A program made the position numbers and the translations under genes. The notes beneath the pieces were generated by a model. It did no database searches. It saw nothing but the letters and a program-made list of their open reading frames with translations, and was not told where the DNA came from. From Monodelphis domestica (lineage: Eukaryota > Chordata > Mammalia > Didelphimorphia > Didelphidae): DNA of 64,000 nt. The stretch is taken from the NCBI RefSeq assembly GCF_027887165.1, contig NC_077228.1, positions 422,485,207 to 422,549,206 on the forward strand. The letters are read 5' to 3'. Each line of letters starts with the position of its first letter. Position 1 is the stretch's first letter. Positions 56,664 through 64,000 of the stretch are shown in pieces.

Positions 56664-56742
56664 ATGGCCAAATATGGAGAGCAAGAGAACAGACCGAATG
56701 AGGGACAGAATGAATTCAGTGACATCATTAAGTCCAGATCAG
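56664..56742 (+). CDS. UTRN: Utrophin, N-terminal 26 residues (utrophin-A isoform)
   Basis: Utrophin is the autosomal relative of dystrophin. It links F-actin to the dystroglycan complex at the membrane, with enrichment at neuromuscular and myotendinous junctions in muscle. The segment encodes MAKYGEQENRPNEGQNEFSD followed by IIKSRS. From memory, human utrophin-A begins [20 protein letters not shown] and then IIKSRS, about 21 of 26 identical, with the differences clustered at residues 7-13. The start has a strong context (A at -3, G at +4) and an upstream in-frame stop. The coding frame leaves exon 2 in phase 1. The calponin-homology actin-binding domain starts in the next exon, outside the window. 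Dystrophin and the promoter-B isoform have different N-termini, so this is specifically utrophin-A. Confidence 0.95.
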
Positions 56743-57540
56743 GTAGATGATGAGTTCCTTTCCCTTTTCCTTTTCCAATTCTTCCTCAAGATGGTTGTGG
56801 ATTATCATATGTACGAGAGGAACAGATATCCTTTAATTTTGGGGTTTTGCTTTGTTTTTTTCCTGTAAAGTGAATGAACGATCTTTTGGCATCTGTTTGC
56901 AGTAAATTAGTTCTGTTATTGAAAGAGAGGCTATAGTGTATGTTCAAGTTTTCCACCTGAATTCCTTGTGGCAAATTTAATCACCTTTCTCTGTTGAACT
57001 GCATTGCTTTATAAAACTGTTGCCTGTATTCAGTTGGCTTTCATTTGTGAAAATGTTTTGTGTTATACTCAGATATAAAGGTGCAGTTTGTAGGATGATT
57101 TCTCAGTTGGAAAAGGTTATGCATAAAATTTGGGTACTGGAAATGCCACATGATGTGGTTCCTCATTTTCAGCCCTCAACATTTATTACCAGCCATCCCC
57201 ATCCTCTAGTCCAAGAATCTTATTCTGGATCTGTGATAGATTTTTGTGGTTCAGAGAAGTTGGGTGGGTGGGAAAAAAACTCACATCTTTATTTTTTACT
57301 AACCTCTAACTGAAATTTAGCATTTTCTTTGATTATAAATATAGTCAACAAACATTTTTCTGAAAAAGGGGCCCAGAGACTTCATTACATCACAAAGGCT
57401 ACTATGTTTAAAAAAAAAAGACCCTAGGCTCACAATTCTTGCCTAACTTTGAAACTTGCTATTTTCATGTCTTACTCCAGCACTGTGCAACTGTAAACTA
57501 GCTAATCTGATAATTGAATAATGATCGATAATTTAACATA

Positions 57541-57960
57541 TTTTTATTTTATTTTTTACCAATTACATGCAATAACAAATTTCCACACAAGTTTTCCTAA
57601 GTTATATTATTGAACTTATCTATTTTCCTCCTTCCTTTTTTCCCTCCCTGTGCTGATAGGTGATTTGATCTGGGTTATACATGTATTAAATGATCAATAA
57701 TTTAAATGCATACATTTAAATGGGACTTTCTGAAGACAGTGTTTTCCTCTATTTTATAATCCATTTATCTAATGGTAGTCATTTCAGGTATTGTAAATCT
57801 TTATCAAAAGTTCCTGATTGGTTTAAAATATTTCTTCCCTACTTCCCTTTCTCCTCCTCCCCATTCCCCCAACCTACCCCAGTATATACCATGTTTTAGA
57901 AAGCTTAAAAGACAGTTTTGGAGGGGGGTAGTCAAGGCTTTTGACAACTCATTTTATTAA
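57541..57960 (-). mobile_element. L1 3' end, antisense
   Basis: 'ttttttaccaattacatgca', 'ccttttttccctccctgtgc', 'ggtgatttgatctgggttat' and 'acatgtattaaatgatcaat' are the antisense marsupial L1 3' UTR. The far edge is vague. Confidence 0.6.
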
Positions 57961-58244
57961 TCAGGGCCTTATTCTGGCTTGTTATGCTAGTACTAGACTA
58001 AACATTTTTCAGAGTTCTCAAAATTTATAAAATATATTCCAGTTTCATTATTTTTCTAAAAAAATACCCTATTCCTTGTCTTTAAGTGATTTCAGAAATT
58101 TTCTAATGAGTTTGAAAATGAGTAACTTGTCTCAAGTCATACAGGGGACTTTTTTTCCCCCCTTCAGAACTTTCTCTTTTTCTTCTCTGTGATAACACAG
58201 GTATAGGGATAGGGAACTCCCTTCCTAGAAGTTCCCTTTTTTGG

Positions 58245-58480
58245 TGACTGACATTTAATTATTTAAACTTTAAAGCTTGCAAAGTACTTTATATGCATCA
58301 TCCCTTTGGAACCTCACAACAGCCTTGTGAGGTGAAGTACTAAAGGTATTATTAGTATTCTAATTTTATGTGTGGAGAAATTGAGAGTTAGGAAGGTCTA
58401 GTGACTTGTCTCTGGTTACACAACTAATATGTGTTAGAGAAAGGACTTGAGCTTGGAGGTCTTTGTGAGTCAGCGTTCCC
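58245..58480 (-). mobile_element. MIR/THER1-type SINE, antisense
   Basis: 'gcttgcaaagtactttatat', 'cctcacaacagccttgtgag' and 'ggacttgagcttggaggtct', antisense order. Confidence 0.82.
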
Positions 58481-58904
58481 CCCACCCCCCCTTTTCCCCT
58501 GTTACTCCATAATGTGCTTTATTTAAATACACAACTCTCTCCAGGGGTAGTGAAGATGTTTGGTATAGACATGGCCTTAAATAAACAGTACTTAGTATTT
58601 AATGTCAGTGTCATTTTACTGAATGCAAGAATCTTCTGGTGGGGTAGAGCTTAATACTATAATACTCCTAAAATTAAGTGTGCCGGGAATATATTTTAAT
58701 CCCCTGAAATTCATGGTATGACTTTAAATGTTTGAATACTCCATATAAGTGTAGAGTGTTATCATTGTCTTCACCCTCAGTGAATATCCAAATGAAGGGT
58801 AACATAGTGGAAAATCATGACAAAGAAAGTGTTGTAGTATCTCCTTTTCCATACTTACAAGATTGGGGAAGTCTGTTCTTAATGGTTTTCTGACTCAGTT
58901 TTCT

Positions 58905-59067
58905 TTAAAAAAAAAAATCCTTACTTTCTACCATGTGTATTCTAAGGCAGAAGAATAGTAAAGGTTAGGCAACTGTGACTTGCCAGGGTCACACAGCTAG
59001 GAACTGTCTGAGGTCAGATTTGAACCCAGGACTTCCCACTCTATCCACTGAGCTACCTAACTACCCC
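58905..59067 (-). mobile_element. WSINE1-like SINE, antisense
   Basis: 'atccttactttctaccatgt', 'gtgacttgccagggtcacac' and 'cactctatccactgagctac', antisense with small internal losses. Confidence 0.9.
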
Positions 59068-60159
59068 ATAATTTCCTTTTGCTATTTATAATATATACTT
59101 AGCCATAAAAAGGTAATTATATAACCTTTATATGTACTATTATATATACTATACAGCATTGTATAAGTTTCAGATTGATATTAAAATTAAAGACTCTTAA
59201 ATAGCTTAGAAAGTTTAATACTAAAGTTATAGCATAAATCTCGTTTGACTAGTACCTACTCCAGAGCATATTGAAGACATAGCCATTGGCATATCTGAGA
59301 GATGAATCACATTGCTGAGCAGCTGCCTAGTGCCTGTGGTCTAGTGCACGAAATCAGTTAGGATAAATATAGGTCTGAATGGAGTCGAGAAAGGCAGTCT
59401 CTTCATATTGTCCTTCAGAACTTCTTTTCTGTCTACTGCTAACTAATTCTTGATTCTTTGACTTTCACTAAGGCAGAGTATAAAAGAAAGATGTCACATA
59501 GCAATCTCCACCCCTCCTGCCCCCAAATCTTTCCTTGGAGAAGGACCTGAGGGTTATATTGTTGAAAAATAAAATGTGATTTTAAAAAACTGGTCTTAGA
59601 CATGGCAACCATAAGAAACAAATTTTAGACAGAGTATGTTATTCTTATTCTAGTCAGGAATGTCTTTATTTTGAGAAGGAACTGTGTGATTGGACTTGAG
59701 AGTGTCTTAATAAATTTGATTTTCTTTTGGTTTATAAGGAGATTTCTTTTTCAGTGAAAGGGAAATCAGTTTTCTTGGAGTATGAGCTAGAAGTGTGAGC
59801 TCAGTGTGTCTGGCAGACCCTAAGAGAATATGCCCATTGTTCCTTTGCCCTGAGGGGAAGGGGAAGGGGCAAAGGAAATCTGTCAGGGTGTGTAGACATT
59901 ATTCTCACTTGTTTTTCAAAAAATGAGAAAGTCCATTTTGGACAAATAGAATGTCTTATTTGGATATTTTGTTTTAAGCTCATGGGATTGGTTGCTTTGC
60001 CCTTATTTATCATTAATTTGGTGCTGTGGTAGACTAGCATTATCATTTTAAGAAGAAAGATTATTTTGGCATTAGTTGTTCAGTAAAATGTGGCACAAAG
60101 GTAGATGAATTAAGGATGAATTAAATTCCTAAAGCGGAAAGACCTTTCTGCTATAGGGA

Positions 60160-60410
60160 GGCAGCTATGGTATTTTGGGAATAGTATTGGGTTTGGAGTC
60201 AGAATACCTGGATTCTGGTTCAGGAGCCATAAAATAATAGTTGTGTTACTATGGTAAATCATTTAATCTAGTTGAATTTGTTTCCTGACCTATAGAATGT
60301 GAATATAATAGTACTTTCACTCCCTATCTCTTAGGATTGTTGTGAGGATCAGATAAGATAATGAATGTAAGCACTTTTTTAACCTTAAAGCTCTATAGAA
60401 ATATCAACCA
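60160..60410 (+). mobile_element. MIR-type SINE, sense
   Basis: 'gggtttggagtcagaatacc', 'aggattgttgtgaggatcag' and 'aatgaatgtaagcacttttt', sense order with full tail. Confidence 0.8.
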
Positions 60411-60424
60411 AGGGAATGGGATAG

Positions 60425-60545
60425 GGTGGAGTTCAGATCTGTTATACTCTGCTTCACATACTCCAGTTCCCAAGCAAGTCAAGACATTACCCCTGCTTTG
60501 TCATTGGTCCTCTTGGAAAAAGGAAGGACAAACAACAACATCCAG
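60425..60545 (+). mobile_element. RTE-type LINE 3' tail
   Basis: 'ccaagcaagtcaagacatta', 'tgtcattggtcctcttggaa' and 'aaggaaggacaaacaacaac' form the RTE 3' end. It follows the MIR directly. Confidence 0.78.
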
Positions 60546-60884
60546 ATAGGAAACTCTCCTTCCATTTCTGAAGTTAGGTAATTGGTCTGAAATGTATAGT
60601 CTTATTGAATTGCTTGGAGGCACTGAGAGGTTCTGTGAGTCACCCATGGACACAAATCAGTCCTATGTGTGAGAAGAATGACTCAATCCAGGTCTACCTG
60701 TTTCAAGACTGATTCTCTATGGTGCCTTGTATCATGGTGGTGAGTGGAGATTTTGAAAATGGCTAACCAGCCATGGGTATGTGGTCTTTATTTTGTACCC
60801 TCTTTATTTCCTTGAATTCCAATGATCATTTAATAAATCTCCTAAAATATAATATTTTTATTATTAAGATTCAATTTTAAATTT

Positions 60885-61100
60885 TACATTACCGCTATCC
60901 AATCCAACAAACACATTGTCTTTGTGCATAGTGTTGTATGTGCTAGGCTCATGGAATAAAAGATGAAAAATTATTCTGTCCTTGCTCCTAAAAAGTTTAC
61001 AGTGTAACATGCGAGAATAGAGGAAATAAAGATATGCTTATAAATAAATATTATAAGAGATAGACTTATAGTAAAGGAGATATTGCTACAAAGTAATGTC
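60885..61100 (-). mobile_element. L2 3' end, antisense
   Basis: 'gtatgtgctaggctcatgga', 'ctgtccttgctcctaaaaag' and 'tttacagtgtaacatgcgag', antisense L2 3' UTR. Confidence 0.72.
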
Positions 61101-61309
61101 AAAAATTAAGGAATAAGAGGTCCCTTTAAACTGTCTTTGGGGTAGGGAATCAGGGAGATTTCATGCTACTGAGCTAAGCTAGGTCTTATAGTGCTGAAAA
61201 TAAAAATGGATTTGTATATTTTTAAAAGCATGCCTACATGCAGATTACTAATTGTTCTAATAATTGTCTCACAAACAGTTCATAGTCTTGCTGGCACAAA
61301 TATGGAATC

Positions 61310-61470
61310 ATAACATTTTAGATGTAGAAGAGATCTGAGAAGTAAAGCCCAGTCATTTAACAGATTGAAGAAGCTAAGACTTCAGTTCTCAAGGTCACAC
61401 AAGTAGGTAGTAGCAAAGATGAGACTAGAACCTAGGTGCAGGGCTTTTCCCATTCTACCATGATATTTAC
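61310..61470 (-). mobile_element. MIR/THER-type SINE, antisense
   Basis: 'tagatgtagaagagatctga', 'caaggtcacacaagtaggta' and 'gactagaacctaggtgcagg', antisense order. Confidence 0.75.
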
Positions 61471-61549
61471 TTAAATTAGCCTGCCTTTTCTTAGTCATTT
61501 TGTCTCAATTACATTTGTTGTTGTTCTTAGGAAACATAAATTTCACTTT

Positions 61550-61765
61550 CCATTAGATAGAGTAGCAGGCTTGAAATCAGGAAAAAAAAAAACTTCTGTT
61601 CAAATCCAACCTCAAATTCTTTGATATTTGCCTCAGTTTTCTCATCTGTAAAATGGAGATTATTATAATACTACTATCTACCTCCCTAGGTTAATTGTGA
61701 GGATCAAATCATACAATATTTATACAGTGCTTAGCACATACCTGGCACATAGTAGCTGCTCTATC
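61550..61765 (+). mobile_element. MIR-type SINE, sense
   Basis: 'tgcctcagttttctcatctg', 'ttaattgtgaggatcaaatc' and 'acagtgcttagcacatacct', sense order. Confidence 0.82.
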
Positions 61766-61769
61766 TAGC

Positions 61770-62035
61770 TACATATTGAATAAGTGTTTATGTGTCAGAC
61801 ACTGTGCTAAGCACTGGGCATACCAATGTAAAAACAGTTCCTGCCCTCAAAGAGTTCATATTTTAACATGCAAATAACTGGACATATGAGATCTATATTG
61901 TGCAAATGGAATTAATTGCAGAGGGAAGGCACTAACAGTGAGATAGGAGAGGAACTCAGAAAGTCTTTTGCAAAAACTGGGAGATGAACTCAGTCTTGGA
62001 GGAGGTTATGGCAAGGAAAGTTGAAGAATTTTTAA
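61770..62035 (-). mobile_element. L2 3' end, antisense
   Basis: 'gtgtcagacactgtgctaag', 'ctgccctcaaagagttcata', 'gcagagggaaggcactaaca' and 'gatgaactcagtcttggagg', antisense L2 order over about 265 bp. Confidence 0.85.
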
Positions 62036-62051
62036 AATGAGATTAAAATGT

Positions 62052-62455
62052 TTAGGAGATAGCTAGGTGGCACAGTTGATAGAGCACTGAGCTTGGAGTC
62101 AGAAAGACCCGAGTTCAGATGTGACTTCAGACAGCTATGGAGGGAAACAAAAGCTATGACAAATCATATAACTCTGTTTGCCTCAGTTTCCTCATCTCAA
62201 GGGCAGCTAGGGTGTGTGAAGAATAGAATGACAGCGCCTAGAATCAGAAATATTTCTCTTCCTGAGTTCAAGTCCAGTCTTGAGCACTTACTAGCTGTGT
62301 GACCCTGGACAAGTCACTTAACTCTGTTTGCCTCAGTTTCTTCATTGTAAAATGAGCTAGAGAAGATAATGGCACTTTAGTATCTTTGCCAAAAAGACTC
62401 CATAAGGGTCATATGATTCAAAACAACTGGAACAACTGAACAATAAAAAATATTT
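62052..62455 (+). mobile_element. Two MAR1-type SINEs, head to tail
   Basis: First copy 62052-62200 from 'gatagctaggtggcacagtt' to 'gcctcagtttcctcatct'; it stops at the core. Second copy 62203-62455 from 'gggcagctagggtgtgtgaa' through 'tatctttgccaaaaagactc' to 'ctggaacaactgaacaat'. The second begins exactly where the first is cut, so it may have inserted into the first or replaced its 3' half. Confidence 0.88.
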
Positions 62456-62478
62456 AGGCAGGATTATGCTTTCCCTTG

Positions 62479-62530
62479 CCCCTCTGGAGGCTTGAATATC
62501 TTCTCCCCTCTGGAGGCTTGAATATCTTCT
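62479..62530 (+). repeat. Perfect 26-bp tandem duplication
   Basis: The unit starting CCCCTCTGGAGGCTTGAATA is present twice in a row (62479-62504 and 62505-62530) with no difference, directly downstream of the SINE pair. Confidence 0.96.
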
Positions 62531-62599
62531 GGAAAGGTCTGGCAGGGGACAGATGCACTGTTCAGTCACACCTCCAACTATAATGAATGTACAAGCCTA

Positions 62600-62705
62600 T
62601 TTAAACCAAGGGTAATGTGATGTGGGTCTCAGTTTTCTTATTTGTCAAATGAATGAACCAGTTGAACTAAGTGGCTTTTAAGGTCTTTCCTGGTTCTAGT
62701 TATGC
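62600..62705 (+). mobile_element. MIR fragment, sense
   Basis: 'gtctcagttttcttatttgt', then 'gtggcttttaaggtctttcc' and 'tggttctagttatgcttt', the 3' half of a MIR. Confidence 0.65.
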
Positions 62706-63257
62706 TTTTATATTTTTTGAAGTGGGTGAATCTTGGAGTCATCTCCATTCTTGGCCAGCTCTGGAGCTCAAAGATCACTGATTTATTACTACCCATTATA
62801 TTTTTCATCTAAAAATGTCTCTGATAGATGAATTTATACAACTTTGGCACATATTATGAATACTTGTACATAGTTTCAGTATGGAAGAAATGAGGTTGGG
62901 GGACCATCTTATTACTTCTTAGATTCTGAAGAACATCCTCAGATTCATATTTTTTTTCTGTAACTTTCTTCCTTTTTCTCCTCTTGGGGTCTAGGATACT
63001 GATTTAGAACAGTTTTGTGCCAGGGTCTGTGGGGTGAGGGAAGGATATCAATATTAGGATATGGAGAGCAGGGATGGAGGGGCAGATTTTGCCCAGGCTC
63101 ATTACAATTTTGCCTCCCTTTACTTCTGCCACTGATCACTATTAGTTCACTTATACTGTGCTTGGTATGTAGGAATAGATGTTCAATAATTACTTTTTAG
63201 ATGGATGACTTAAGAGTCAATGATCTTCAAACTAAAGGTTTTCCAAGATGAAGGCAG

Positions 63258-63500
63258 CTTGGGGCAGTGATTCTGGGAGTTAGGAAGTTAGGAAGGAGTT
63301 AGGAAGACCTGGATTTAGGTCCCACCTCTGGCACATAATTCTCTTTGTGATTCTGAGCAAATTGCTTAGCCTTTCAGTGCTCCAGGGTAAAAAAATTAAG
63401 ATTATTAATTGCAGAGCAGGAGCCAATCTTTCTTGGCACATATATTGAGTCTCCTCACTAGAAAGTTTCTTATACCTGTGAAATCACAGGTCTAGTCTAA
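63258..63500 (+). mobile_element. tRNA-derived SINE with a 'gaaatcacaggtctag' tail
   Basis: 'ttggggcagtgattctggga', 'gtgattctgagcaaattgct', 'attgcagagcaggagccaat' and 'gtgaaatcacaggtctagtc' plus A-run. Same tail type as 18.77-18.99 kb. Confidence 0.8.
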
Positions 63501-63719
63501 AATAAAAAAAAAAACAAACCAATATGATGGTATAAAGAGACAAGTCTGAATGGTGGCAATCCTTTGCTGTCTCTTTATACTCTTCCATTTTCTTCCCTTT
63601 AATTAATTGGAAGGGACAGTAGAAATTAATTAGATGAAATTTTGACCCAGAGCAGCCTCACATCCATCCCTTTCTTATGTCCCCAACAGGTCTTCATCTA
63701 GACTTTGCTTGATTGCTAG

Positions 63720-63905
63720 ATTCAATGGAAAGGCCTAATGGAAAGGGCATGGAGTTTGGACTCCAAAAACCTGAGTTTGAAAGTTGACTCTTTTGCTTAT
63801 GTCTTGTTTGACATTTAGCAAATAATTTCTTTGCTTTGGTCTTTAGTTATTCATCTATTAAATGAAGGAGTCACACTTGATCAAGGCTTCTTAACCTGGG
63901 AGCTG
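63720..63905 (+). mobile_element. MIR-type SINE, sense
   Basis: 'aaagggcatggagtttggac', 'cttgtttgacatttagcaaa' and 'ttcatctattaaatgaagga', a diverged MIR. Confidence 0.68.
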
Positions 63906-64000
63906 TCAACTGTCTATCAATATATGTATATATCAATATGTTTATATATGCATATAACCATTTCATCATAACTGGTTTCCTTTGTAATTCTGTGGATTTT

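Larger units (their letters stand above)
56575..56742 (+). other. UTRN: UTRN exon 2 (start-codon exon of utrophin-A)
   Basis: The acceptor is a clear pyrimidine tract 'tctcattttttttcag' ending at 56574, and the donor is CAG|GTAGAT after 56742, giving a 168-bp exon. The first 89 bp are untranslated, then the coding start at 56664. An in-frame TGA at 56649-56651 just upstream of the ATG excludes an N-terminal extension. The leader part contains one upstream ATG (56581) with a 12-codon frame. The exon ends in phase 1 (one base, G, of a split codon). This agrees with human utrophin, where SRS is followed by Asp (GAT) at the start of the next exon. Confidence 0.93.
56743..64000 (+). other. UTRN: UTRN intron 2, first part
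   Basis: Starts with GTAGAT and runs off the right edge. I see no further exon. In human, intron 2 is very long, holds the promoter for utrophin-B, and has a described enhancer several kb 3' of exon 2; neither is recognisable here. Content is repeats (listed) plus unassigned stretches, mainly 56743-57540, 57961-58244, 59068-60159 and 62706-63257, where I see no gene. Confidence 0.85.

Overview
The window reads as marsupial nuclear DNA: AT-rich, packed with L1, L2 and RTE-type LINEs, MIR relics, and two marsupial tRNA-derived SINE types. One SINE type has a tail containing 'gacagaaggtaagggttt' (WSINE1-like). The other has a tail containing 'tctttgccaagaaaacccc' (MAR1-like). There is no bacterial or plasmid content. 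Most short open frames are chance frames or lie inside transposons. The species cannot be fixed from this stretch alone.

The only host gene I recognise is the 5' end of UTRN (utrophin) on the + strand. A CpG-rich promoter region sits near 51.1-51.6 kb. An untranslated first exon ends at a strong splice donor after 52083. A 4.5-kb intron leads to exon 2 (56575-56742), which carries the start codon and the first 26 residues (MAKYGEQ...NEFSDIIKSRS) of the utrophin-A isoform. Exon 2 ends in phase 1, and the rest of the window (56743-64000) is the start of intron 2. The actin-binding CH domains, spectrin repeats and C-terminal parts lie beyond the window. The leader has an unusually clean layout: from the CpG core to the start codon there are only two upstream ATGs in the exons, each opening a 12-codon frame.

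Regions 1-51 kb are intergenic and made of nested repeats. They include the 3' half of an L1 (1-2030) and a 4.7-kb stretch of decayed L1 pieces with SINEs inside (6.3-10 kb). A pair of 66-bp inverted repeats lies 1.4 kb apart (10.07 and 11.52 kb). Further on are another decayed L1 bracketed by 61-bp direct repeats (15.55-17.22 kb), L2 fragments, and a comparatively young antisense L1 (23.08-27.04 kb). That L1 keeps its 5' end and all its endonuclease active-site residues but has lost its 3' half. Older L1, L2 and MAR1 copies, an RTE 3' end and LTR-like fossils fill 27-50 kb.

No complete new coding system was found. The observations most worth following are the utrophin leader, the long inverted repeat, the 5'-complete but 3'-truncated L1, a poly(A)-only insertion with target-site duplication, and an unidentified open frame near 19.4-20.0 kb. 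Repeat family names come from memory of their signatures, and edges are approximate unless target-site duplications are quoted.
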